Assembly: GCA_023229165.1 (NCBI GenBank)
Contig: JALNZQ010000112.1
Span: 1-8,213 of the forward strand
Direction of reading: 5' to 3'
DNA: 8,213 nucleotides
Origin: Methanothrix sp.
Lineage (GTDB): Archaea > Halobacteriota > Methanosarcinia > Methanotrichales > Methanotrichaceae
This document shows positions 1 to 5,275 of this stretch, one piece after another (position 1 is the stretch's first letter; each line of letters starts with the position of its first letter). Both the position numbers and the translations under genes were made by a program. Under the pieces are notes generated by a model that saw nothing but the letters and a program-made list of their open reading frames with translations, ran no database searches and had not been told where the DNA came from.

Positions 1-51
1 CCTGGATTTGACCAGGGTGCCGTCCATGTCCAGGGATATGACGCGAATCAT
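1..51 (-). CDS. HAD-superfamily hydrolase, N-terminal fragment (cut by window edge)
   Basis: Only the first 17 codons are inside the window; they read MIRVISLDMDGTLVKSR. The DMDGTLV stretch (residues 8-14) is haloacid-dehalogenase motif I: the first Asp is the nucleophile that forms the aspartyl-phosphate intermediate and the second acts as acid/base, so a Mg-dependent phosphatase or phosphatase-like enzyme is likely. The substrate cannot be told from this fragment. The start is supported by a Shine-Dalgarno GGAG, six bases before the ATG on the minus strand. It lies downstream of the winged-helix gene on the same strand, but 232 bases away, so it probably has its own promoter. An AT-rich stretch at about 88-98 is only a weak TATA candidate. 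Confidence 0.75.
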   Translation of the reverse strand, partial: MIRVISLDMDGTLVKSR

Positions 52-283
52 CTAATTCTCCGGTTGTAGAGCAAATGGCTTGCTTTTAGGTTATTATTCT
101 TTTGGAGCATCGGTGGAGGCAAAAAAATGCTTTCGTGCGCGTCACCCCTCATATTTCCTGTAGACATAAAACGCTGCAAAATACAGTTGCTCTGGAGCAG
201 AGGGGCCGGACCGGAAATCTATGGCAAAGGATGTCTTGGTGGTGGGAAAGATCCATAAGATGCTCTCCGGTCGGGCTATTTTT

Positions 284-742
284 TCATCTGCTTTCTACTC
301 TCTTTTTCTCATAGCTTTGATAATTATGCTGCGATATCATTTCCGGTTCGACGATCTCCATCAATCTGTACTGTCGGTTGTTTCTATTCCCTCTTTTATC
401 CAGCAGACCGTCGTGATTCATGCGGGATAGATAGGTGGAGACTGTGGAGAGCTTTATATCGTCGGCTACGGTCTCATATCGCTCTCTTAATTCCTGGGTT
501 GTGAACCAGGTATTGGTAAACTCATGTCGGATGAAGTTTTCCAGCCGGTCCATGAGCGTTCCGCTGCTATAATCACGAGCAGATGTGGCTGGGGCAATGC
601 TCTCCCCTCTGCCCTCAAAGACACCGGAAGCTGACAGAAAGCCAATGATCCTGTCTCTTAATGCCTCTCCATCCATGTTTTGCGACTCAAACTCATGGGA
701 GGACTTAAGGCTCTTGTCTTCTATCTCAATCCGGATCCTCAT
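284..742 (-). CDS. Winged-helix DNA-binding protein (putative transcriptional regulator)
   Basis: A 152-aa soluble protein with no membrane segment. Residues 1-50 form a short N-terminal region beginning MRIRIEIEDK that I cannot assign. Residues 62-128 read as a winged helix-turn-helix: LMDRLENFIRHEF is the first helix, TTQELRERYE the second, STVSTYLSRMNHDG (99-112) the recognition helix, and LLDKRGNRNNRQYRL the basic beta-wing. The last 25 residues are charged. This architecture is typical of small archaeal regulators; the regulated genes are unknown. Start choice: a Shine-Dalgarno GGAAGGGA lies just before the ATG, within the 15-base gap after the small upstream gene ending at 758, so the two are probably co-transcribed. 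A role in replication or plasmid-type control is not excluded. The fold call is fairly sure, the function is not. Confidence 0.8.
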   Translation of the reverse strand: MRIRIEIEDKSLKSSHEFESQNMDGEALRDRIIGFLSASGVFEGRGESIAPATSARDYSSGTLMDRLENFIRHEFTNTWFTTQELRERYETVADDIKLSTVSTYLSRMNHDGLLDKRGNRNNRQYRLMEIVEPEMISQHNYQSYEKKRVESR

Positions 743-757
743 TTAAAATCCCTTCCG

Positions 758-925
758 TCATCTTCCGGATATTACCTTCAAAGAAGGAAGGTATATGTGC
801 TGCATAGAGGAAGCTTCATCCCGGCAGGTGCCAAAGCAGACATTTTCTGTCATTGCAGCATTTTTAGGCTGCTTGGACCTCTCCAGGTTCATCTGCAGCA
901 TAAATAATTTGATGTGTCCTCTCAT
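758..925 (-). CDS. Small hypothetical protein (55 aa) upstream of the winged-helix gene
   Basis: Unrecognised small protein starting MRGHIKLFMLQMNLERSK and ending LKVISGR. It has two cysteines spaced CxxxC (residues 30 and 34), no signal peptide and no clear membrane span. Support comes from context: a strong Shine-Dalgarno GAGGGG (minus strand, 937-932) sits six bases before the ATG, and the stop is 15 bases before the winged-helix start, leaving room only for that gene's ribosome site. Its ATG also overlaps (ATGA) the stop of a still shorter frame of 26 codons (1002-922, starting MEFMHKADPIRK), which lacks a ribosome site and is not annotated separately. It could be a leader or regulatory peptide. 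The opposite strand is also open here, so coding is not certain. Confidence 0.42.
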   Translation of the reverse strand: MRGHIKLFMLQMNLERSKQPKNAAMTENVCFGTCRDEASSMQHIYLPSLKVISGR

Positions 926-1151
926 AATTTTCCCCTCTTCACAGTCAAATGCTCGCTCTTAACCATTTTCCTGATCGGATCCGCTTTATGCATGAATTCC
1001 ATTCCCGCAGACCCGATCCAATCTTATTCTCGTGCCATCCCCAAATTTAGGCAGGTTGTGAAACACAAGGCGAAAATTGTCCTTGCTTTCGCAGCCTGTC
1101 TCCAACAATTCATATCAGATCCCGGTCTCAGCCGTTCCCTTTTGATCCTCA

Positions 1152-1242
1152 TTGCCGTCCCTTTCCGACAACAAGGATTTCATCGGCCAAGGAATTCATC
1201 GTCTGTATCAGACCTGAGCTATTTTGTCGTCCCTTTCCGACA
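1152..1242 (-). repeat. Two copies of a 19-base direct repeat, 72 bases apart
   Basis: On the minus strand the word TGTCGGAAAGGGACGRCAA occurs at 1242-1224 (R = A) and 1170-1152 (R = G). The first copy carries terminal inverted bases (TGTCG ... CGACA) and could fold into a small stem; in the second copy the change of R breaks one pair. In one frame both copies read SERD (CSLSERDD and SLLSERDG), in another VGKGRQ. A weaker relative (GTAGCGAAAGGGAG) lies at 1301-1288. Only two good copies exist, so this is not a CRISPR array. Confidence 0.6.
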
Positions 1243-1345
1243 GTGAACAGTCTGTAAACAGGCGCATTGTATCCAGATCAGATACGAACTCCCTTTCGCT
1301 ACCCCTTGTGCCATATATGTGAGAAAGTGTATTGCTGTGAAGCAT
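1208..1345 (-). CDS. Possible small ORF or decayed gene fragment (45 aa)
   Basis: Unrecognised. The frame starts MLHSNTLSHIYGTRGSER and continues through FVSDLDTMRLF to end SERDDKIAQV. The residue mix (balanced charges, varied) looks more like a real protein than a random frame. No Shine-Dalgarno site precedes the ATG, and a related scrap (SLLSERDG) occurs again at 1183-1115 in a different frame. That suggests either a repeated element or the remains of a larger frameshifted gene. The frame overlaps a competing minus-strand frame at 1407-1219. Low confidence as an expressed gene. Confidence 0.2.
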   Translation of the reverse strand: MLHSNTLSHIYGTRGSEREFVSDLDTMRLFTDCSLSERDDKIAQV

Positions 1346-1434
1346 TTTGCCGGATACCGAAAATGCCTTTTAAGGCTTCGATTTCCCCCTTCATTGCTAC
1401 CCCTCATGCCATCCCTTACAGTGACGTTATGCTT

Positions 1435-1641
1435 TCACAAAGGCGAACATTTTTCAGACGATGCAGCTCGTCCACAATTGTGTGGAAGAAATGGAGCCGA
1501 TACATCAGATCTATCCACCCGATACGCTTCCCTTACTGCGCTGATATTTTGCCAAGGTCCATCCATCCCCTCAGACGAATAAGCCCTCTTTAGCCATCCT
1601 ATCCCGATGTATTCAGACAGGTTGTCTGGCCACTCTGGCAC
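1435..1641 (-). CDS. Possible leaderless small ORF (68 aa)
   Basis: Unrecognised frame with a GTG start, reading MPEWPDNLSEYIGIGWLKR at its N-terminus and ending CGRAASSEKCSPL. There is no Shine-Dalgarno site, but a consensus archaeal TATA box lies at 1672-1663 on the minus strand. Transcription starting about 25-27 bases beyond its centre would begin at or within a few bases of this GTG, which fits a leaderless mRNA. Against coding: the first bases of the predicted transcript fold into two short hairpins (1639-1614), which would also suit a non-coding RNA, and the plus strand is open over part of the same stretch. No family is recognised. Confidence 0.25.
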   Translation of the reverse strand: MPEWPDNLSEYIGIGWLKRAYSSEGMDGPWQNISAVREAYRVDRSDVSAPFLPHNCGRAASSEKCSPL

Positions 1642-1662
1642 ACTATTTACCTAGGTTTTGAG

Positions 1663-1672
1663 ATATATAAAC
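1663..1672 (-). promoter_or_regulatory. Consensus TATA box, readable on both strands
   Basis: The minus strand reads TTTATATATC, an excellent archaeal TATA element. The plus strand reads TATATAAA over nearly the same bases, so direction is ambiguous. Minus-strand transcription would start near 1641-1645 and run through the repeat-bearing stretch toward the small gene at 925. Plus-strand transcription would start near 1692 and enter the AT-rich region. No secure gene is attached in either direction. Confidence 0.5.
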
Positions 1673-1893
1673 CTTTCCAATAGTTGGTAGTTGTGGTTAA
1701 TGGCTTAAAACTACGAATTAAAGTTATTTTTTGAAATAAAGCCCTAATTGTATTCAGAATAGTATTTCACAAGGTATGCTTAAGACTTGGAAAATGAATT
1801 ATAATGTGTTGTGAAAAGAATTTTCGGGCGAATACTATCATAATAATGGCTATCAATCGGTCCGGTGTCTATGCGCGGAGGAACTTTTGCTGT

Positions 1894-1910
1894 TGTGAAA
1901 CCATTTCACA
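1894..1910. repeat. Perfect inverted repeat TGTGAAA-CCA-TTTCACA
   Basis: Seven-base arms with a three-base centre, all bases matching. It is a plausible binding site for a dimeric regulator or the stem of a small RNA. Two further half-sites lie 80-130 bases to the left. No promoter for a known gene is directly beside it. Confidence 0.55.
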
Positions 1911-2018
1911 GCGACCTACTGATGTGGAAATTATGGGAGAATTACCCGAAAATCTGCCACCTTCTCAAAAAAACATTGTGAATTAATGCGCGCGAAGTTG
2001 TCGCACAACATGCTCAGA

Positions 2019-2046
2019 AATTTAAATAAAGAAAAATCAAGAAATT
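2019..2046 (-). terminator. Oligo-T transcription terminator
   Basis: On the minus strand, 11 bases after the stop of the 49-aa gene, the sequence becomes T-rich (TTTCTTGATTTTTCTTTATTT). Archaeal RNA polymerase stops at such T-runs without needing a hairpin. It would end the transcript carrying the phosphatase-like gene and the small gene. Confidence 0.5.
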
Positions 2047-2056
2047 GTCAAATGAT

Positions 2057-2206
2057 TCAAGATGCTTGACGAAGTTCGAAGTATTCTTCTACAAGCCAGT
2101 CTCCGACCTCCTTAAGATACCTGCGCTTGCGTTCGTCTTCGGCAATTAATTGAAAAATCTCAGAAAGATCTTCATCCATCAGACTCATGTTATCCACTTG
2201 CGGCAT
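2057..2206 (-). CDS. Small acidic hypothetical protein (49 aa)
   Basis: Unrecognised small protein. It reads MPQVDNMSLMDEDLSEIFQL and ends VEEYFELRQAS. It is rich in Glu, Asp, Arg and hydrophobic residues in a pattern that suggests two amphipathic helices, with no signal peptide or membrane span. It begins 28 bases after the stop of the phosphatase-like gene on the same strand and is followed by a T-rich terminator, so it is probably the last gene of that transcript. An internal ATG at 2188 (MSLMDEDL) is an alternative start. Neither start has a clear Shine-Dalgarno site, which is the main weakness. It could be a partner or regulator of the enzyme upstream; that is inference only. Confidence 0.55.
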   Translation of the reverse strand: MPQVDNMSLMDEDLSEIFQLIAEDERKRRYLKEVGDWLVEEYFELRQAS

Positions 2207-2234
2207 TTAAACTTATCGAAAGCCCGTTAGATCC

Positions 2235-3011
2235 TCATTTTTGCGCTTTTCCTTTTGCCAGGATCATAGCCACATAGTAAGGTCCTCTGGTTCTTTTTAG
2301 CGGCCCGGCGTGTATGGGATGGTCTCCGCAGATGATGAAAAAAGTCTCGTCGTTTGCCGTCCTTACGATCTCACCTATGCAGCGGTCAATAAGCGAAGCC
2401 GCCTCTCTTATACCTTCCAGGCCATTGCCCAGATGAATGCTCTTATCAATTCCTATGAAGTAGGAGACGAGGAGCCTGGGCTTCTCTAAAAGGGCCTGGC
2501 AGGTCATGCGGCAAGCCTCTCGATCGAAGTTTTGCGGTGGGATGCTGTCCGGTATGCCGTGCACGATCTCAATCAAGCCCTGGTAAACGTCGGCTCCATT
2601 TTGCTCCATTATCACCGCGCAACTTTGGCCTGACGCTGCTGCGATCTCCGGCAGGCTCTTGATGCGGGACTCTTTTGCGCCGGCCTTATCGAAAATTCCG
2701 TGGTGTTCCGGCAACAGTCCGCTCAAGATGCTGGCGATGGCCGGAGTGGTGTGGTTGGAGACAGCCGCTGCGCGCAAGAGCTGTCCAACAATACTCAGAT
2801 CTCTCATGTTATCCAGTGTGGGCAAGAGCCACATCAATAGATCATAACCCAGGCTGTCGATAATGATGAGCGCGACATTTTTGCAGCCCCTGGCCACAGC
2901 AAAGTCAATTGGCCGGCCGTCTATCTTGGGAAGCTGCAGCCCCAGGATAAGAGCTGCCGTGGGTGCGATATCCAGCTGGCTAAATGGCGGCATGGTCTCT
3001 TGAGCTGTCAT
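2235..3011 (-). CDS. Alkaline phosphatase superfamily protein (type I phosphodiesterase/nucleotide pyrophosphatase-like)
   Basis: A 258-aa enzyme with the metal-site pattern of the two-metal phosphodiesterase/pyrophosphatase branch. D52 lies in VALIIIDSLGYD, the nucleophile Thr in NHTTPAIASILSG (T88/T89), a DxxxH pair in GIDKSIH (D189, H193), and D230-H231 in CGDHPIHAG with H234 nearby. Known members hydrolyse phosphomono- or diesters with two bound Zn ions; the substrate here is not predictable. The protein is short for the family, because the inserts between the core strands are small. It has no signal peptide, so it is cytoplasmic. The start is supported by AAAGGA about nine bases before the ATG. 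A TATA-like CTTATTTAAG sits some 45-55 bases upstream, shared with the divergent gene at 3124. A 49-aa gene follows 28 bases downstream. Confidence 0.8.
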   Translation of the reverse strand: MTAQETMPPFSQLDIAPTAALILGLQLPKIDGRPIDFAVARGCKNVALIIIDSLGYDLLMWLLPTLDNMRDLSIVGQLLRAAAVSNHTTPAIASILSGLLPEHHGIFDKAGAKESRIKSLPEIAAASGQSCAVIMEQNGADVYQGLIEIVHGIPDSIPPQNFDREACRMTCQALLEKPRLLVSYFIGIDKSIHLGNGLEGIREAASLIDRCIGEIVRTANDETFFIICGDHPIHAGPLKRTRGPYYVAMILAKGKAQK

Positions 3012-3054
3012 ATAATAATGTCCTTTGGGTTGGCCGTAATAATGGCGAAGAGCC

Positions 3055-3064
3055 CTTAAATAAG
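3055..3064. promoter_or_regulatory. Shared TATA-like element between divergent genes
   Basis: The element CTTAAATAAG (plus) / CTTATTTAAG (minus) lies in the 112-base gap between the minus-strand phosphatase-like gene (start 3011) and the plus-strand secreted-protein gene (start 3124). It is close to palindromic and suitably placed for both: about 44 bases from the minus start and 60 from the plus start. Either both genes use it or a second weaker box exists nearby (TAAGTATAGA at 3061-3070). Confidence 0.45.
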
Positions 3065-3123
3065 TATAGAGATAAGCCAGGAATGAATCAGGTCAAGCGT
3101 GAACAAGGTCAGGCAATAAAGCC

Positions 3124-3555
3124 ATGAAAAAAAGAAATGCTCTTTCGCTTCAGCTCAACTGTGTCCCGCCCCCTCTAGCTCTGCTGATTTTAGCTCTGAC
3201 GATGGTGATGGCTGGGGCATATGCCGCCTCTACAAATATGGATATTGATTACAGCCATAACGTTGTAGGTACTGGGACAGTAATGACTGATTTTAAGATG
3301 GGATCCGATGAGAGCACACAGGCCACAGGAAGGATACGGGGAAGCGGAGAGGTTATGAATAAATATGTTTTTGTCAGCAACAACTCCGAGAACGTCTCCA
3401 TCGAAGACCAGTTCCTTTTTACAAAGGCGCCGATCACCCACGAGATTACTATTCGCGACTATCCTCAGATGACTAAAATCCCTGGAAGCTTCCGCCTGCT
3501 GGGGACGGCCTGGGCCGCAAAAATAAACCTTAATGATAGCGAAAAAAAAGATTAG
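3124..3555 (+). CDS. Secreted hypothetical protein with signal peptide (143 aa)
   Basis: The N-terminus has a basic start (MKKR), a hydrophobic core (LALLILALTMVMAG) and an AYA-A cleavage site near residue 34, so the protein is exported by Sec. The mature part, about 110 residues, is rich in Gly, Ser, Thr and Asn with alternating polar and hydrophobic residues, suggesting beta structure. It has possible N-glycosylation sequons (NNS, NVS, NDS). Motifs include MDIDYSHNVVGTGTV, TGRIRGSGEV and VSIEDQF. The last resembles FSIDEQI in the secreted protein at 5253-5720, hinting at a shared family; I believe such proteins are common in Methanothrix, but no function is known. Divergent from the phosphatase-like gene; 54 bases before the RecJ-like gene, so possibly co-transcribed. 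The ribosome site is weak. Confidence 0.7.
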   Translation: MKKRNALSLQLNCVPPPLALLILALTMVMAGAYAASTNMDIDYSHNVVGTGTVMTDFKMGSDESTQATGRIRGSGEVMNKYVFVSNNSENVSIEDQFLFTKAPITHEITIRDYPQMTKIPGSFRLLGTAWAAKINLNDSEKKD

Positions 3556-3609
3556 TTTCGCCCCGCGCGCCAAGGATTTATCAGACACTCCCATAAAGTT
3601 ACGGTAGAC

Positions 3610-5034
3610 ATGCAAGACAGCCAGGAGATCTCCGGGAAGTTTCGCGAGCTTTGCGAGCTATGCAAGAGCCCTGCTGAGGTTATCAAGACGAAAAAGAATC
3701 TTCTCGTCGTCTCTCACGTGGATGCAGACGGGCTCACGGCAGCGGCTATAGTCTGCACCGCATTAGAGAGGCTCGGCCTGGACTTTCTGCCCAAATTTTT
3801 CCGCCAGCTTGATGAGGCGGCAATAAACGAGGTTGCAGATCATGGCGCCGATCTGGTCATATTCACGGATCTTGGCAGCGGAATGATTCAGCAGATATGC
3901 GACCATCGCCTTTCGGCTGTAGTGGCCGATCATCACAAGCCCGTTGCCTGTGAGGCCCGCCCTATAGCCCACATCAATCCCCATCTGGCAGGCGCTGATG
4001 GGGCAACACAGCTTTCCGGCAGCGGAACCTCTTTTCTGCTGGCAAGGGCGCTGGCGTCCACCCCCGGCAGCAATGATGATCTGGCAGCTTTAGCGGTGGT
4101 GGGGGCCGTGGGGGATCTGCAGGACATGGCGCACGGACAATTGGTCGGCATCAATCGTCATATCCTGGAGATTGGGTCCAATGCCGGGGCCCTTTCCTTC
4201 TCTCGCGACATCAAGTTCTTCGGCAAACAGACCCGTCCCGTCTACAAGATGCTGGAGTACTCACAGGACCCGTATCTGCCCGGACTTTCTGGAAATGAGG
4301 ACGCTTGCATTGCATTTCTTAAAGATATCGGCATACGTCTGGGCGGAGAAAAGTGGCGGCGCTGGATCGATCTGTCTCAGGCGGAGAAGGCCGGCTTTGT
4401 CACAGCCATTCTTAGGAAGGGTCTAAGAAGCGGCATCTCCAATGTCAAGCTGGAGCGCTTGATTGGAGAGGTCTACGTCCTTTTAGGCGAGCAGGAGGGA
4501 ACGGAGCTGCGGGACGCCAGCGAGTACTCGACTCTTCTCAATGCTACTGCTCGCTATGGTCATGCCGGCGTAGGCCTCTCTGTCTGCATGGGTGACAGAG
4601 ACAAAGCCTTGGATGAGGCGCGAATGCTGCTGGGCCAGCACCGCCAGAATCTGGTAAACGGCCTGAAGCTCGTTCGCGAGAACGGCATTATCACTCTCAA
4701 GAGCATCCAGTATTTTGATGCCGGAGATGCCATTTTGGACACCATCGTGGGAATCGTGGCCGGCATGAGCTTTCAGATGGCAGACCGCTCCCGCCCTATC
4801 CTGGCCTTTGCCCGCACAGCGGAAGGGGAACTCAAAGTCTCGGCGCGCGGTACTCAGGACCTGGTCCGGTCGGGCCTGGACCTGGCTGATGCCCTGTCGC
4901 GCTGCGCCCATGCTGTGGGCGGAGTTGGCGGGGGGCACAACGTCGCCGCCGGGGCGACCATTCCGCCGCAAGCCAAGCAGGAGTTTTTGGAGCTTATGGA
5001 CCAGTCGGTAGGAAGACAGCTCTTCAAAGAATAA
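3610..5034 (+). CDS. recJ: Archaeal RecJ-like DHH-family single-strand nuclease
   Basis: A 474-aa protein with the full set of DHH phosphoesterase motifs. SHVDADG at 35-41 holds metal-binding D38 and D40, FTDLGSG at 85-91 holds D87, VADHHKP at 105-111 is the DHH triad, and VGAVGDLQD at 164-172 holds D169. The C-terminal DHHA1 domain ends in the substrate-binding glycine loop GGVGGGHNVAAG (437-448). Archaeal RecJ homologues are Mn-dependent exonucleases on single-stranded DNA or RNA; one (GAN) binds GINS in the replisome, others act in repair or RNA decay. Which paralogue this is cannot be told from the sequence alone. The length fits the archaeal family, which lacks the bacterial OB-fold extension. 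The ribosome site (GGTAG) is weak. A T-rich run follows the stop. The converging gene ends 22 bases away. Confidence 0.9.
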   Translation: MQDSQEISGKFRELCELCKSPAEVIKTKKNLLVVSHVDADGLTAAAIVCTALERLGLDFLPKFFRQLDEAAINEVADHGADLVIFTDLGSGMIQQICDHRLSAVVADHHKPVACEARPIAHINPHLAGADGATQLSGSGTSFLLARALASTPGSNDDLAALAVVGAVGDLQDMAHGQLVGINRHILEIGSNAGALSFSRDIKFFGKQTRPVYKMLEYSQDPYLPGLSGNEDACIAFLKDIGIRLGGEKWRRWIDLSQAEKAGFVTAILRKGLRSGISNVKLERLIGEVYVLLGEQEGTELRDASEYSTLLNATARYGHAGVGLSVCMGDRDKALDEARMLLGQHRQNLVNGLKLVRENGIITLKSIQYFDAGDAILDTIVGIVAGMSFQMADRSRPILAFARTAEGELKVSARGTQDLVRSGLDLADALSRCAHAVGGVGGGHNVAAGATIPPQAKQEFLELMDQSVGRQLFKE

Positions 5035-5050
5035 TTACTTCTTTTTCTTT
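5035..5050 (+). terminator. Oligo-T terminator after the RecJ-like gene
   Basis: Directly after the TAA the plus strand reads TTACTTCTTTTTCTTTG, a pyrimidine/T-rich run typical of intrinsic archaeal termination. It lies in the short gap between converging genes and would limit read-through into the minus-strand gene. Confidence 0.55.
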
Positions 5051-5056
5051 GTCGTC

Positions 5057-5275
5057 CTATACCGGGCAGCTTCCACTTTCGCACGACGTGTCCCCGCTGT
5101 CCTCGCCAGCCACCGTGTCGATGATGGTGTCGAAGACATCCGATCGGTCCAGTCCCCACTCGGGAGGCTTCCAGCCGCCCTCTGCATAGGATGTCTCATT
5201 GCCGATGACCACGGTTGCGCTGATAAAACTCGCTCCGCCTTCCGATCCATTGTCACGCACAGGGCAGGTATCCAC
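5057..5275 (-). pseudogene. C-terminal part of the secreted-protein gene, out of frame (frameshifted)
   Basis: This 72-codon frame reads (V)DTCPVRDNGSEGGASFIS, then VVIGNETSYAEGGWKPPEWG, and ends SGDTSCESGSCPV. It looks truly coding: good residue mix, an N-glycosylation sequon (NET) and cysteines near both ends. It has no ribosome site, and its first GTG overlaps the end of the upstream frame, where the frame stays open back to a TAG at 5302-5300. Together with the frame at 5253-5720 the whole spans 664 bases, that is 221 codons plus one base. The simplest reading is one gene of about 220 residues with a single-base insertion in 5256-5299. The cause may be a real mutation, a sequencing error, or (less likely) programmed +1 shifting. 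Confidence 0.6.

Larger units (their letters stand above)
926..1650. other. Gene-poor stretch with degenerate repeats and scraps of minus-strand reading frame
   Basis: No secure gene. On the minus strand several short frames look protein-like but change frame from one to the next. They are 1641-1435 (68 codons), 1394-1299 (starts MKGEIEALKG), 1345-1208 (45 codons, starts MLHSNTLSHIYG, contains SLSERDDK), 1183-1115 (starts MKSLLSERDGNE), 1113-1024 (starts MNCWRQAAKA) and 1002-922. Except for the last, which overlaps the 55-aa gene, none is tied to a good ribosome site. Within the stretch two near-identical words at 1152-1170 and 1224-1242 and looser repeats recur. The best reading is a decayed coding region or a long untranslated or structured transcript heading toward the small gene at 925; I cannot decide between them. 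Confidence 0.5.
1640..2050. other. AT-rich intergenic stretch with repeated TGTGAAA/TTTCACA words
   Basis: No supportable gene. A 60-codon plus frame at 1804-1986 has no ribosome site and an odd, cysteine-clustered product. The base composition is clearly richer in A+T than the flanking genes. The heptamer TGTGAAA or its complement occurs at 1765-1771 (minus), 1810-1816 (plus), 1894-1900 (plus) and 1904-1910 (minus); the last two form a perfect 7-3-7 inverted repeat. Another copy is at 1057-1063. The stretch ends in the T-rich terminator of the minus-strand gene at 2057. Confidence 0.5.

Noticed and set aside
102..430. Plus-strand open frames, including one from an ATG at 127 after GGAGG and one starting MAKDVLVVGKIHK at 221
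   Set aside because: Products lack recognisable features, the second overlaps the end of the winged-helix gene in antisense, and residue composition looks random beyond the first residues.
773..799. Inverted repeat TACCTTC-N7-GAAGGTA beside a TATA-like CATATACC, first taken as an autoregulatory operator of the winged-helix gene
   Set aside because: It lies inside the likely 55-aa small gene that is co-transcribed with the regulator, so a promoter here is less plausible, though not excluded.
914..1246. 110-codon plus-strand frame
   Set aside because: No ribosome site or recognisable domain; both copies of the 19-base repeat fall in it as AVPFRQ/VVPFRQ, which is explained by the repeat. Minus-strand readings look more natural.
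1152..1320. CRISPR array
   Set aside because: Only two good repeat copies of 19 bases, no third copy at the same period, and no cas genes in the window.
1804..1986. 60-codon plus-strand frame starting MCCEKNFRAN
   Set aside because: No ribosome site, AT-rich composition and odd Cys clusters; likely chance in intergenic DNA.
3090..3111. Direct repeat AGGTCA at 3090-3095 and 3106-3111 before the secreted-protein gene
   Set aside because: Six-base repeat with only two copies; too likely by chance to call an operator.
3763..5159. Several long frames antisense to or overlapping the RecJ-like gene
   Set aside because: The RecJ-like frame has all family motifs; the others are shadows caused by its GC-rich codons.
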